A DNA stretch of 64,000 bases, from the NCBI RefSeq assembly GCF_014204815.1, contig NZ_JACHMC010000001.1:310001-374000 (forward strand). The letters run 5' to 3'. This document shows, piece after piece, positions 1-8,952 of this stretch; the stretch's first letter is position 1, and the number at the start of each line of letters is the position of its first letter. The notes beneath the pieces are model-generated. The model was not told the DNA's origin, did no database searches, and saw nothing but the letters and a program-made list of their open reading frames with translations. Both the position numbers and the translations under genes were made by a program. This DNA comes from Micrococcus flavus. Its GTDB lineage: Bacteria > Actinomycetota > Actinomycetes > Actinomycetales > Micrococcaceae.

Positions 1-48
1 GGCACCCCCGGGCGGCGGGGACCGCCCGCCCTCGTCCTCGCGGCCTGA
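1..48 (+). other. possible 3' tail of an upstream CDS
   Basis: Reading from base 1 in frame, 15 codons lead to a TGA at 46-48 and end in a hydrophobic PPALVLAA stretch. In related copper clusters a membrane-anchored YcnI/DUF1775 or CopD protein often precedes CopC, so this could be the last residues of such a protein. The fragment is too short to identify and may be chance. Confidence 0.2.
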
Positions 49-132
49 CGCCCTCGGGCGCGGCTGCGCGCGTGCCCCCACCCCAGCGACTCGGCCCGCC
101 GGCATCCGCCGGACCGGGCCGGGGAGGACCCC

Positions 133-804
133 ATGCACCATCAGTCACCCCTTCATGCCACCCTGGCCGCCTGCGCCGCCACCGCAGCGATCGCGGTCGC
201 GGCGGCCGGACCGGCCGCCGCGCACGACGAGCTGATCGAGGCCGTGCCCGCGGACGGCGCCACCCTGACCGAGGCCCCGGAGGCCGTGACCCTCACGTTC
301 TCCGGGGAGCTGATCGACGGCCAGGGGATCCAGAACCTCGTGCAGGTGACGGACGCCGCCGGACACCAGTGGCAGGACGGGGCGGCCACCGTGGACGGGC
401 CCACCCTCACCGCGCCGCTGTGCGCGGACCTGCCCCGGGGGGAGTACGACGTCGCCTATCGCATCGTCTACTCCGACGGGCACTCCGAGGAGCGTGCCCT
501 CGACTTCACGGTGGAGGACCCGCAGGCCCCGGCCCCCGGGACCGCCCCCTCCGGCTGCGGCATGGCCGCCGCCGGCGCCGCGGTCGACCCCGCGAGCGCG
601 GAGTCGACCCCCGCAGGGGCGTCCACCGCGGACGACGCCGACGCCGACCCCGCTCCCTCCGAGGGCGGCTCCCAGGAGGTCACGGACACCACCGGCCCGG
701 CCGTGCCCGGCTGGGTGTGGGTCGCCGGCCTGGCGGGCCTGGCCGTGATCGGCGTGGGATTCGCCGTGCTGGGGCGCAAGGCGCGCGCCCTCGACCACCG
801 CTGA
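133..804 (+). CDS. copC: CopC-domain copper resistance protein, membrane anchored
   Basis: Predicted 223-aa exported copper-binding protein. A signal peptide (about residues 1-32) should be cut before HDELIEAVPADGA. This leaves the N-terminal His typical of CopC Cu(II) sites, and the YSDGH motif near residue 117 supplies the usual Asp/His partner ligands. The CopC beta-sandwich spans about 33-130. An Ala/Pro/Ser/Thr-rich linker follows, then one C-terminal transmembrane helix (about 195-215) and a basic tail, the usual Gram-positive layout for holding the domain outside the membrane. GGAGG lies 5-9 bases before the ATG. It heads a run of five same-strand copper and haem genes. Family assignment is firm; the exact metal site is inferred. 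Confidence 0.9.
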   Translation: MHHQSPLHATLAACAATAAIAVAAAGPAAAHDELIEAVPADGATLTEAPEAVTLTFSGELIDGQGIQNLVQVTDAAGHQWQDGAATVDGPTLTAPLCADLPRGEYDVAYRIVYSDGHSEERALDFTVEDPQAPAPGTAPSGCGMAAAGAAVDPASAESTPAGASTADDADADPAPSEGGSQEVTDTTGPAVPGWVWVAGLAGLAVIGVGFAVLGRKARALDHR

Positions 805-821
805 GCGGCCCCGCTCCGCTC
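803..821 (+). terminator. weak hairpin after copC
   Basis: GAGCGG and CCGCTC pair around a 7-base loop immediately after the copC stop codon, with no T-tract. It may attenuate read-through or protect the 3' end rather than terminate; the next gene is on the same strand 114 bases on. Confidence 0.3.
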
Positions 822-918
822 CCTCCTCTGACACCGGTGGCCACGGTCCCCTCCCGGTGCAGGCCCTCGACGGGCCGCGCCGTCCACCGTCCGGCCCCTC
901 CTGACAAGGACACCCACC

Positions 919-1596
919 ATGACCACCCAGCACACCCCCCTCTCCACCCGCCGTCGTCTGTCCCTCGCCGCCGTGCTGGCGGCCGGTGCCCTCGGCCTCA
1001 GCGCGTGCGCCGGGTCCGGCGAGTCCGCGCCGGCCTCCGCGGCGTCGAGCGCGGCCTCAGCGGCGTCGAGCGCGGTCTCGTCCGCCGCCTCGGCGGCCTC
1101 CACGGCGGCCGCGTCGTCCTCGGTCGAGTCCACCGGCGCGGCCGCGTCTTCCGAGACCTCGGACGATGCCCCCCTGACCATGACCGACCCGTGGACCAAG
1201 GCCACGGACGGCATGATGACCGGCTCGTTCGGCGTCCTCGAGAACACCTCGGACCAGGATGTCCACGTCGTGTCCGTGACCTCCTCGCTCACCGACCGCG
1301 TGGAGCTGCACGAGATGGTCCCGGGTGAGGACGGGCAGATGGTGATGCAGCAGAGCCCGGACGGGTTCACCGTGCCCGCCGGCGAGACCTTCGAGCTGGT
1401 CCCGGGCGGCAACCACGTGATGCTCATGGGGCTGGCCGAGCCGATTCAGCCCGGCGACGAGGTGACCTACACCCTCGAGACCGAGGACGGGGACGTCCTC
1501 GAGGTCACCTCGGTGGCCCGCCCGTTCACGGGCGCCAACGAGTCGTACCACGGCGGCGAGGCCTCCGGCTCGGAGGGCGGCCATGGGGACAACTGA
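919..1596 (+). CDS. PCu(A)C-type copper chaperone lipoprotein
   Basis: Predicted 225-aa lipoprotein with a lipobox (LGLSACAG) near residue 30. An unusually Ala/Ser-rich tether of about 50 residues follows, then a PCu(A)C domain (about 88-200). The Cu(I) ligands of the family are visible in order: His and Met in ELHEM, a downstream Met in GQMVM, then His and Met in NHVMLM. Such proteins deliver periplasmic or extracytoplasmic Cu(I) to the CuA site of cytochrome oxidase. That fits the CtaG fusion two genes downstream. The next gene starts inside its last 14 bases, so translation is probably coupled. The Ser/Ala tether likely spans the cell wall (inference). Confidence 0.88.
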   Translation: MTTQHTPLSTRRRLSLAAVLAAGALGLSACAGSGESAPASAASSAASAASSAVSSAASAASTAAASSSVESTGAAASSETSDDAPLTMTDPWTKATDGMMTGSFGVLENTSDQDVHVVSVTSSLTDRVELHEMVPGEDGQMVMQQSPDGFTVPAGETFELVPGGNHVMLMGLAEPIQPGDEVTYTLETEDGDVLEVTSVARPFTGANESYHGGEASGSEGGHGDN

Positions 1597-2989
1597 CCCC
1601 GACCCGGCACGCGACCGGACCCAGAGCACGCCGGCGGGGGACGCCCCCGCCGCCGGGCCCTCGCGCCGCGGCCTGCTGTTCGGCCTCGGCGCGGCCGGCG
1701 GCGGGCTGCTCGGCGGGGCGCTCGGCTACGGGGCGGGGGCCGCGCAGGCGGCCCCCGCCCCGGGCGGACCCGTCCCCGGGGCGGACCCGTCGCCGTCGGG
1801 CGTCATGGAGGACACCGGGATCGAGGGCGAGGTCGGCCGTGCCGGCTGGGCCGAGCCCGGGGGAGAGGCCTCCCGCGTGGCGGTCAGCTCGCCCGTGGGC
1901 ACCGACGTGGTGTCCTTCCACGGGCCCCGCCAGGCCGGGATCGACACCCCCGCCCAGACCCACGCCGTGTTCCTCGCCCTGGACCTGAAGCCGGAGACGG
2001 ACCGGGACCGGATCGAGGCCCTGCTGCGCCTGCTCACGGACGACGCCGCACGCCTGACCCAGGGGCGCGCCACGCTCGCGGACACTGAGCCCGAGCTCGC
2101 CGCCGCGCCCGCCCGGCTCACCGTGACGTTCGCATTCGGCCCGGAGCTCGTAGCCCGCGTGGCGCCGGAGCGGGCGCCGGAGTGGCTGGGCCCGCTGCCG
2201 GCGTTCGAGCAGATCGACGCGCTCGAGGACCGCTGGTCGCACGGGGACCTGCTGCTGCAGATCTGCGGCGACGACCGGATCTCCGTGGCCCACGCCCGGC
2301 GCATGCTGGGCAAGGTGGCCCGGCCCTTCGCCGAGGTGCGCTGGGTGCAGGAGGGCTTCCGCGCCGCACGCGGCGCCCACCCCACCGGCACCACCATGCG
2401 CAACCTGTTCGGCCAGGTGGACGGCACCGCCAACCCCCAGGCCGAGTCGCCGGCGCTCGAGCGGATCGTGTGGGGCGCGGGACCGGAGGCCGCGGCCGCC
2501 GGCATCTCGCCCTGGATCGCGGACGGCACCTCCCTGGTGATCCGTCGGATCGACATGCTGATGGACACGTGGGACGAGCTGGACCGGTCCGCCAAGGAGA
2601 AGGTGATCGGCCGGCGCCTGGGCTCGGGCGCGCCCCTGACGGGCGAGCACGAGAACGACGCCCCGGACTTCTCCGCCGTGGCACCCACGGGCCTGCCCGT
2701 CATCCCGGACATCTCCCACCTGCGCCGGGCCCGCATGGACACCCCCGAGTACGGGATGCTCCGCCGGGGCTACAACTACGACGACGGCGCGGGCGCCTCC
2801 GGCACGGGTGCAGGCCTGATCTTCGCCGCCTTCCAGGCGGACGTGGACCGGCAGTTCGTGCCCGTGCAGACCCGGCTCGCCGCGTCCGACCACCTGAACA
2901 TCTGGACCCGCCCGGTGGGCTCCGCGGTGTTCGCCGTCCCGCCCGGCTGCGCCGAGGGCGGGTTCGTGGGCGAGGCCCTCTTCGCCTGA
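1583..2989 (+). CDS. Dyp-type haem peroxidase, Tat-exported (EfeB-like)
   Basis: Predicted 468-aa dye-decolourising peroxidase. The N-terminus carries a twin-arginine signal, SRRGLLFGL, followed by a hydrophobic Gly/Ala stretch, so it should be exported folded with haem. The family GxxDG motif is present as GQVDG (G277, catalytic D280). The likely proximal haem ligand is the His of DISHLRRA (about residue 379), and the distal Arg lies in MLRRGYNYDDG (about 394). The start overlaps the copper chaperone gene and has GGAGGG a few bases upstream. Length and motifs match the EfeB/deferrochelatase class, but no EfeU or EfeO gene is adjacent. The context is copper handling rather than iron uptake. 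Confidence 0.92.
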   Translation: MGTTDPDPARDRTQSTPAGDAPAAGPSRRGLLFGLGAAGGGLLGGALGYGAGAAQAAPAPGGPVPGADPSPSGVMEDTGIEGEVGRAGWAEPGGEASRVAVSSPVGTDVVSFHGPRQAGIDTPAQTHAVFLALDLKPETDRDRIEALLRLLTDDAARLTQGRATLADTEPELAAAPARLTVTFAFGPELVARVAPERAPEWLGPLPAFEQIDALEDRWSHGDLLLQICGDDRISVAHARRMLGKVARPFAEVRWVQEGFRAARGAHPTGTTMRNLFGQVDGTANPQAESPALERIVWGAGPEAAAAGISPWIADGTSLVIRRIDMLMDTWDELDRSAKEKVIGRRLGSGAPLTGEHENDAPDFSAVAPTGLPVIPDISHLRRARMDTPEYGMLRRGYNYDDGAGASGTGAGLIFAAFQADVDRQFVPVQTRLAASDHLNIWTRPVGSAVFAVPPGCAEGGFVGEALFA

Positions 2990-2995
2990 TCCCCG

Positions 2996-3021
2996 CCCGG
3001 GGCGCCCTCCGGCGCCCCGGG
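2996..3021 (+). terminator. hairpin between the DyP gene and the CopD-CtaG gene
   Basis: A perfect 11-bp stem (CCCGGGGCGCC / GGCGCCCCGGG) with loop CTCC sits 6 bases after the DyP stop codon. No T-tract follows. It could terminate or attenuate transcription before the next gene. Confidence 0.55.
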
Positions 3022-3050
3022 TCCCGCCCTGCGATGGGAGAATGGACCCC

Positions 3051-5300
3051 ATGCCCGCCACCTCCGTCACGACGCCGCGCCCCGGGCGCGGCGCCTCCGC
3101 CCCGTCCCCCTCGAGCGGCTCCGAGGCCGCCGCCCGCCGCGGCGTGCCCCGGGCGGTGGGCGTGGCGGCCGCCGTCGTCGGCGTGCTGGCGCTGGTCACG
3201 GCGGCGTGGGTGACGGGGATCGCGGCCCCCCGGACCCTGTCCGACCCGGGGGTCCTGACGCGGTGGGGCGTGCCCGTGGGCAAGGCGGTCAACAACACCG
3301 CGATGGCCATGACCATCGGCGCGCTGATCTTCGCCGCCGGCATCCTGCCCCCGCACGCGGCCGGCACGGAGCGCTGGCACCAGTCCAAGCGGCAGCGCGA
3401 GCAGGCCGCCCGGGACGGGGAGGTGCTGCCCGAGCACCCGGCGTTCCGCCGGACCCTGCAGGTGGCCGCCGTGTCCGCGGGCGTCTGGACCCTCGCGGCG
3501 CTGACCGTGGGCGTGCTCTCCTACTCGGACCTGGCCGGCATCCCGGTGACGGCCGGCCCCGACTTCACCGCGGGCCTCATGGCGTACACGCTCGACATCT
3601 CCGTGGGCCAGGCCTGGTTCTGGGTGACCGTGGTGGCCGCCGTCGTCACCACGCTGGCCATCGGGGTGCGCTCCCACACCGGCCTGTTCTGGACGGGCAT
3701 CCTGGCCATGCTGGGCATCGTCCCGCTCGCGCTGATCGGCCACGCGGCCGGTGGCGACGACCACTTCGGCGCCGTCAACTCGATCGGCCTGCACCTGCTC
3801 GGTGTGGTCGTGTGGGTCGGCGGGCTGCTCGTGCTCCTCGCGATCTCCGACACCCTCGTCGGCCCCAACGGGGCCCAGGGCCGCGGCGCCGCCCAGCGCC
3901 GCCAGGGTCCGGCGCCGCTGCTGCACACCGCCCTGAGCCGGTACTCCGTGCTCGCGGGTCTGGCCCTGGTGACGGTGGCGCTGTCCGGGGTGGTGAACGC
4001 GTCCGTCCGCATGGACGACCCGGCGCAGCTGCTCAGCCCGTACGGCCTCCTCGTGCTCGCCAAGGCCGGGGCCGTGCTGCTCCTCGGCGGCATCGGCCTG
4101 TTGCACCGCCGATGGATCATCCCGCGCCTCGCGGGGACCGCCGGGGCGGCCGGTCCGGGCGCCCCGGCGCCGCTCGAGGAGAGCCCGGCCCCCGCGCGTC
4201 GTCTGCTGTGGCAGCTGATCGCGGTGGAGGCCCTGGTCATGGCGGCGGTGATGGGCGTGTCCTCCGTCCTGGCCCGGACGGCCCCGCCCGTGCCCGAGGA
4301 GCTCGCCCCGGACGCCACCCCCGCCCGCATCCTCACCGGCTACGAGCTGCCCCCCGAGCTCACCGGCGCCCGCTGGATCACCTCGTGGCGCTTCGACTGG
4401 CTGTGGGTGGCGATCGTCGCGTTCCTGGCCCTCTGGTACGTGCGCTCCGCGTGGCGGCTGCACCGCCGCGGCGACGGCTGGCCCGTGGCCCGGACCGTGT
4501 GCTGGCTGATCGGCCTCGCGATCCTCACCTGGGCCACCTCCGGGGCGCCCGCCGTGTACGGCATGGTGCTGTTCAGCGCCCACATGGTGGGGCACATGGT
4601 CCTCACGATGATCATCCCGCTGTTCCTGGTGATGGGCGCGCCGATCACGCTGGCCCTGCGTGCCCTGCCCGCCCGCACGGACGGCACCCGCGGCCCCCGT
4701 GAGTGGATCCTGTGGATCGTGCACTCCCCGTGGGGTGCGGTCGTCACGCACCCGATCGTGGCGGGCGTGAACTTCGCCGGCTCGATCCTGGTGTTCTACT
4801 ACACGGACTTCTTCCGGTTCTCCCTGGAGTACCACCTGGGCCACGAGTTCATGAACGTGCACTTCCTGCTCACCGGCTTCATCTTCGCCACCGTCATGGT
4901 GGGTGTCGATCCGCTGCCCAGCCGGCCCGTCTATCCCCTCCGGCTGGTCCTCCTGCTGGCCACCATGGTGTTCCACGCGTTCATCGGCGTGTCCATGACC
5001 GGCTCCACCGGGCTGCTGCAGGCCTCCTGGTTCGGCAACCTCGGCCGGGACTGGGGGCCCCCGGCCTTGGAGGACCAGCGGATCGGCGGCGCCATCATGT
5101 GGGGCATCGGCGAGTTCCCCACGGTGCTCATGGCGGTCACCGTGGCCGTCCTCTGGTACCGCAGCGACCGCAAGGCCGCGGTGCGGATCGACCGTCAGGC
5201 GGACCGCGACGGCGACGCCGAGCTGCACCGCTGGAACGAGATGTACGCCGCCATGAACCACCCGACCGCCGCCGCCCGGGAGGCCGACCGTGACCGCTGA
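3051..5300 (+). CDS. CopD / cytochrome c oxidase assembly protein CtaG fusion
   Basis: Predicted 749-aa polytopic membrane protein with two known modules. Roughly residues 30-370 form a CopD-like copper-transport region with many helices. Residues about 400-670 match the caa3-type CtaG family, including the SAHMVGHMVLTM segment whose His and Met residues are typical of that family. This fusion is common in actinobacteria and links copper uptake to CuB insertion into cytochrome oxidase. ATG 3051 is preferred because GGGAG at 3036-3040 is well spaced for it. The alternative ATG at 3042 is only one base from that GGGAG. GAGAAT at 3038-3043 could also be a -10 for a leaderless message from 3051. 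Confidence 0.9.
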   Translation: MPATSVTTPRPGRGASAPSPSSGSEAAARRGVPRAVGVAAAVVGVLALVTAAWVTGIAAPRTLSDPGVLTRWGVPVGKAVNNTAMAMTIGALIFAAGILPPHAAGTERWHQSKRQREQAARDGEVLPEHPAFRRTLQVAAVSAGVWTLAALTVGVLSYSDLAGIPVTAGPDFTAGLMAYTLDISVGQAWFWVTVVAAVVTTLAIGVRSHTGLFWTGILAMLGIVPLALIGHAAGGDDHFGAVNSIGLHLLGVVVWVGGLLVLLAISDTLVGPNGAQGRGAAQRRQGPAPLLHTALSRYSVLAGLALVTVALSGVVNASVRMDDPAQLLSPYGLLVLAKAGAVLLLGGIGLLHRRWIIPRLAGTAGAAGPGAPAPLEESPAPARRLLWQLIAVEALVMAAVMGVSSVLARTAPPVPEELAPDATPARILTGYELPPELTGARWITSWRFDWLWVAIVAFLALWYVRSAWRLHRRGDGWPVARTVCWLIGLAILTWATSGAPAVYGMVLFSAHMVGHMVLTMIIPLFLVMGAPITLALRALPARTDGTRGPREWILWIVHSPWGAVVTHPIVAGVNFAGSILVFYYTDFFRFSLEYHLGHEFMNVHFLLTGFIFATVMVGVDPLPSRPVYPLRLVLLLATMVFHAFIGVSMTGSTGLLQASWFGNLGRDWGPPALEDQRIGGAIMWGIGEFPTVLMAVTVAVLWYRSDRKAAVRIDRQADRDGDAELHRWNEMYAAMNHPTAAAREADRDR

Positions 5301-6150
5301 CGCCCGCACTCCTGCCCGCACCCCCGGCCGGCCGGACGGGCCGCACCCGCATCGCCGCCACCGGACCCGCGGGCGAGCGCTCGTGGCGGCGGCCGGCGTC
5401 GCCGTGCTGGCGCTGACCGGCTGCTCCGCGGAGGAGGAGCCCGCGGGCGCGCAGCAGGCGGGGACGCCGTCGTCGGCCGCCGGCGCCCCGGGCGGACTCG
5501 AGCTGGGCGACCGGCCGGACCAGGTCCGCGCCGAGGCCGCCGCCGCGCGCGCGGCCACGTTCGGCTTCACGCGCCAGGCCGCGGCCGGGGCCGAGGAGGT
5601 GGAGCAGGCCCGGCAGGACGCCCGCTCCCGCGCCACGGACGGCGGGCGGATCGAGGTGCAGCCTGCCGCGTGCAAGGCGCCGCTGGCGGCCCTGGACTTC
5701 TCCCCGATCCTGTTGGAGCAGGAGGAGGTCACACGGGTCGACGTCGGCGCGGAGACCTTCGCCGGTACGGGCACCGTGGAGGTCGCCGCGCTCGACGGCG
5801 AGGGGCGTCGTCGCGTGGAGCGCCATGTGCAGACCGTGGACGCGTTGCTCGCCGACTGCGGCACCATGGAGGTCACCTCCCGGGAGGACGGTGAGACCGC
5901 CACGTACACCCTGCGGATGCGGGAGGCGGACCTCTCCGAGGGCACACCCGCGCAGTCCGGCTACGTGTACACGCGCACACCGCAGGGGCAGGACGCGCCC
6001 GCCTCGGCGGCGCAGATCCTCACCGCGGTGGCCGGGGACCACGTGGTCATGGTGTCCTTCACGGGCCAGCCGGAGGCCGCCGAGCGCCAGTTCACCCTCA
6101 TGGCCGAGGAGATGCTGGCCGCCGCCCTGAAGGGGCCGGCCGAGGGCTGA
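5290..6150 (+). CDS. unrecognised lipoprotein at end of the copper cluster
   Basis: Predicted 286-aa secreted lipoprotein starting at a GTG that overlaps the previous gene by 11 bases. After a basic Arg/His-rich N-terminus a hydrophobic segment ends in a lipobox, ALTGC (Cys about residue 45). The mature part has no motif I recognise. It has two Cys besides the lipid Cys (in AACK and ADCG), and its C-terminal half alternates charged and small residues like a beta-rich domain. Overlap with CopD-CtaG suggests co-translation and a role in the same copper/oxidase process, but that is inference from position only. Confidence 0.75.
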   Translation: MTADARTPARTPGRPDGPHPHRRHRTRGRALVAAAGVAVLALTGCSAEEEPAGAQQAGTPSSAAGAPGGLELGDRPDQVRAEAAAARAATFGFTRQAAAGAEEVEQARQDARSRATDGGRIEVQPAACKAPLAALDFSPILLEQEEVTRVDVGAETFAGTGTVEVAALDGEGRRRVERHVQTVDALLADCGTMEVTSREDGETATYTLRMREADLSEGTPAQSGYVYTRTPQGQDAPASAAQILTAVAGDHVVMVSFTGQPEAAERQFTLMAEEMLAAALKGPAEG

Positions 6151-6176
6151 CGCCCTGGCCCGGAGGAGGGGACGCC

Positions 6177-6209
6177 GTGTGACGCGCCCCGTCCGCCCGG
6201 GGCGCACAC
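6177..6209 (+). terminator. hairpin terminator of the copper cluster
   Basis: GTGTG and CGCCCCG pair with CGGGGCG and CACAC around the loop TCCGCC, with three unpaired bases (ACG) on the left arm. It lies 27 bases after the lipoprotein stop codon and just before the next promoter. Confidence 0.55.
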
Positions 6210-6224
6210 CGCAGGCGGGTGCAC

Positions 6225-6230
6225 CACAAT
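6225..6230 (+). promoter_or_regulatory. candidate -10 element, leaderless start
   Basis: CACAAT ends 7 bases before the ATG at 6238 and no Shine-Dalgarno sequence is present. The spacing matches the other predicted leaderless starts in this window. The first base departs from the TANNNT consensus. Confidence 0.4.
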
Positions 6231-6237
6231 GGACGGC

Positions 6238-8313
6238 ATGACCGAGCAGCACACCCCCGCCGAGGCCCCGTCCGTGCCCCGCGCCGCGTCCCGCGTGCGC
6301 GCCTCCTCCCTGGTGGGGCGGCGATGGCTGAACACCGGCGGCGATCAGGTCACCCTCGAGGACCTGCGCGGCAAGGTGGTGGTCCTGGACTTCTGGACGT
6401 TCTGCTGCATCAACTGCCTGCACGTGGCGGACGAGCTGCGCCCGCTCGAGGCCGAGTTCGAGGACGTGCTCGTGACCGTGGGCGTGCACTCGCCCAAGTT
6501 CGAGCACGAGGCGGACCCGGACGCCCTCGACGCCGCCGTGGAGCGGTACGAGATCGCCCACCCCGTCCTGGACGACCCGGAGCTCACCACCTGGCAGGCG
6601 TACTCGGCCCGCGCGTGGCCCACGCTCGTGGTGGTGGACCCGGAGGGGTACATCGTGGCGCACCTGTCCGGCGAGGGACACGTGGCCGGCCTGTACTCCC
6701 TCGTGCAGGAGCTCGTGGCCGAACACGAGGCCAAGGGCACCCTGCACCGCGGCTCCGGCCCGTACGTCCCGCCGGCCCCCGTGGCCCGCGACCTGAAGTT
6801 CCCGGGCAAGGCGATCGCGCTCGGCGGCCGCGGCACCGAGCCCGGCTCCCTCCTCGTGGCGGACACCGGCCACCACCGGATCGTCGAGGTGGCCTCGGAC
6901 CTGACCACCGTCCTGCGCGCGGTGGGTGGTGGGGACCCGGCCCAGGCCCCCGCCGAGGCCGCCGAGCTCGCCCTCCCGACGCCGGGCATGCGCGGCCACC
7001 GCGACGGCGGACCCGACGAGGCCCTGTTCAGCGAGCCCAACGGGCTGCTCCTGCTGCCGGAGGACGTCGCGGCGGAGGTGGGGTACGACGTCGTCGTGGC
7101 GGACACCGTGAACCACCGCCTGCGCGGGCTGTCCCTGGCCACGGGCGAGGTGACCACGCTGGCCGGCAACGGCGTCCAGAAGCTGATCGACTCCGAGCGC
7201 GTCCGCGAGGCGGCCCGGGATGAGGAGGGCGTGGCCGTGGACCTCGCGGACATCGACGCCGACCCGCTCGCCGTCTCCCTCTCCTCCCCGTGGGACGTGG
7301 CCTGGGACGCCGCTGCCGGCCGCGTGATCGTGGCCATGGCCGGCACCCACCAGCTGTTCTCCTTCGACCCCGTGGCCCGCGTGCTCTCCGTGTGGGCCGG
7401 CATCGGCCTCGAGGGCCTCACCGACGGTCCCGCCGACGAGGCGTGGTTCGCCCAGAGCTCCGGCCTGTCCGTCGACGCCGAGGGCACGCTGTGGGTCGCC
7501 GACTCCGAGACCTCGGCCGTGCGCCGCGTGCGCACCGGGGACGACGGCGCCCGCACTGTGGACACCGCCGTCGGCACGGGCCTGTTCGACTTCGGCCACG
7601 TGGACGGGGACCCGGCGCAGGCGCGCCTGCAGCACCCCCTGGGCGTCACGGCCCTGCCGGACGGCTCCGTCCTCGTGGCGGACACCTACAACGGTGCGAT
7701 CCGCCGGTACGCGCCCGAGTCGACCGACGCCGCCGGGCGCGCCGTGCCGGCGTCGGTGTCCACGGTGACCCGTGGCCTGGCCGAGCCGGCCGACGTGCTC
7801 GTGGAGCACGGGGAGGACGGCGCCCCGCAGGACATCGTGGTGGTGGAGACCAACGCGCACCGGCTCGTGCGGATCGCCGTGCCCGGGGAGTACCTCACCG
7901 TGGACGAGGGCGCGCGCCAGACCGCCCGCCCGCGCACGGACGTGGTGGCCGGCGAGCTGGAGCTCACCGTGGGCTTCGCCGCGCCCAGCGGTCAGAAGCT
8001 GGACGAGCGCTGGGGCGACCCCACGCAGCTGAAGGTGTCCTCCTCGCCCGAGTCGCTGCTGCTGGACGGGGCGGGCACGTCCGTGGGCCTGACCCGCACG
8101 CTGCGGCTGGACCCCGAGGCGACCGAGGGCGTCCTGCACATCACCGCGCGCGCCGCGGCCTGCGACGGCGAGCACGGCCGGCCGATCCCGGACAACGCCG
8201 CGTGCCACCTGTACCAGCAGGACTGGGGCATCCCGGTCCGCGTGCACGCCCGCGAGGCCGCTCCCGAGGGCGCGGAGACCCGCCTGGACCTGGACCTGCG
8301 CGGGCTACACTGA
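6238..8313 (+). CDS. thioredoxin-like domain plus NHL-repeat protein
   Basis: Predicted 691-aa protein. Residues about 20-165 are a thioredoxin/AhpC-TSA-like fold with redox centre FWTFCCINCLH (CxxC). Residues about 180-560 are an NHL beta-propeller, seen in repeated DTGHHRI, NGLLLL, DTVNHRLRGL and DTYNGAIRRY blocks. A C-terminal beta-rich domain of about 120 residues follows. No signal peptide is apparent, so a cytoplasmic or membrane-peripheral role is likely. This architecture is widely conserved in bacteria and related to the vertebrate NHLRC2 layout, but its substrate is unknown. ATG 6238 is preferred to 6229 because a -10-like hexamer lies 7 bases before it. Confidence 0.88.
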   Translation: MTEQHTPAEAPSVPRAASRVRASSLVGRRWLNTGGDQVTLEDLRGKVVVLDFWTFCCINCLHVADELRPLEAEFEDVLVTVGVHSPKFEHEADPDALDAAVERYEIAHPVLDDPELTTWQAYSARAWPTLVVVDPEGYIVAHLSGEGHVAGLYSLVQELVAEHEAKGTLHRGSGPYVPPAPVARDLKFPGKAIALGGRGTEPGSLLVADTGHHRIVEVASDLTTVLRAVGGGDPAQAPAEAAELALPTPGMRGHRDGGPDEALFSEPNGLLLLPEDVAAEVGYDVVVADTVNHRLRGLSLATGEVTTLAGNGVQKLIDSERVREAARDEEGVAVDLADIDADPLAVSLSSPWDVAWDAAAGRVIVAMAGTHQLFSFDPVARVLSVWAGIGLEGLTDGPADEAWFAQSSGLSVDAEGTLWVADSETSAVRRVRTGDDGARTVDTAVGTGLFDFGHVDGDPAQARLQHPLGVTALPDGSVLVADTYNGAIRRYAPESTDAAGRAVPASVSTVTRGLAEPADVLVEHGEDGAPQDIVVVETNAHRLVRIAVPGEYLTVDEGARQTARPRTDVVAGELELTVGFAAPSGQKLDERWGDPTQLKVSSSPESLLLDGAGTSVGLTRTLRLDPEATEGVLHITARAAACDGEHGRPIPDNAACHLYQQDWGIPVRVHAREAAPEGAETRLDLDLRGLH

Positions 8314-8355
8314 GCCCGACCTCCCCGCGACGCCGATCCGAAGGACGCCCGACAC

Positions 8356-8832
8356 ATGACCACCCTGATCGTGACCGCCTCCCACCACGGCTCCACCCGG
8401 GAGATCGCCGAACGCGTGGCCGAGGTGCTGCGCACCACGCAGCAGGTCGAGACCGTGGTGGAGGACGTGGCCGGCTCCGCCGCGTGGCTCGACACCGCCG
8501 ACGCCGTGATCGTCGCCGCCCCGGTGTACGGCGGGAAGCTGGAGAAGTCGGCGAAGGCCTTCCTCGACTCGCGTCGCGCCGAGCTGGCCCGGAAGTCGCT
8601 CGTCATCCTGTACTCGGGCGCCGCCCCGCTGCCGGACCGCCGCCTGGCCGAGCAGCTGGCCACCTACGGCGCCCGCGAGGTCCGCTACGTCCGCGGCGCG
8701 CTCGTGGAGGAGCGCCTCAGCGGGCTGGAGAAGCTCAAGATCACGCTGGTCAAGGGCCAGTACGGCGACTTCCGCGACTGGAACGCCATCGAGCACTGGG
8801 CCAAGGGCCTGGGCGGCCACGGCGTCTCCTGA
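8356..8832 (+). CDS. flavodoxin-domain protein
   Basis: Predicted 158-aa single-domain flavodoxin-like protein. The N-terminal phosphate-binding loop reads TASHHGSTREIAE, replacing the common T-x-T/S-GNT form. AAPVYGGKLEKSAKAF matches the 50s/90s FMN-loop region of HemG-type flavodoxins. Such proteins bind FMN and act as electron carriers or as protoporphyrinogen oxidase-like enzymes; which applies here cannot be told. GAAGGA precedes the ATG, and TACACT at 8306-8311, inside the end of the previous gene, is a candidate -10. Two copies of the 19-base 3' repeat and a long hairpin follow the stop codon. Confidence 0.8.
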   Translation: MTTLIVTASHHGSTREIAERVAEVLRTTQQVETVVEDVAGSAAWLDTADAVIVAAPVYGGKLEKSAKAFLDSRRAELARKSLVILYSGAAPLPDRRLAEQLATYGAREVRYVRGALVEERLSGLEKLKITLVKGQYGDFRDWNAIEHWAKGLGGHGVS

Positions 8833-8842
8833 CCTGCCCCTC

Positions 8843-8893
8843 GCTTTCGTTCGGGAAACGGTCCCTCCCACCCCGCTTCCGTTCGGGACACGG
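8843..8893 (+). repeat. 3'-UTR repeat array A, two units
   Basis: Unit 1 at 8843-8861 is GCTTTCGTTCGGGAAACGG. Unit 2 at 8875-8893 is GCTTCCGTTCGGGACACGG. They start exactly 32 bases apart, beginning 10 bases after the flavodoxin stop codon and in the same sense as that gene. The 13 bases between the units are unrelated to spacers elsewhere. Confidence 0.85.
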
Positions 8894-8900
8894 CGCCGAC

Positions 8901-8940
8901 GACGACGGGCGCCCACCGCACCAGGTGGGCGCCCGTCGTC
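8901..8940. terminator. 16-bp perfect hairpin, GACGAC-capped
   Basis: GACGACGGGCGCCCAC pairs perfectly with GTGGGCGCCCGTCGTC around an 8-base loop. There is no T-tract on either side. It lies between converging transcription from the flavodoxin gene and from the minus-strand genes, so it can serve both directions. Confidence 0.75.
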
Positions 8941-8952
8941 GGGTGCGGGGGG

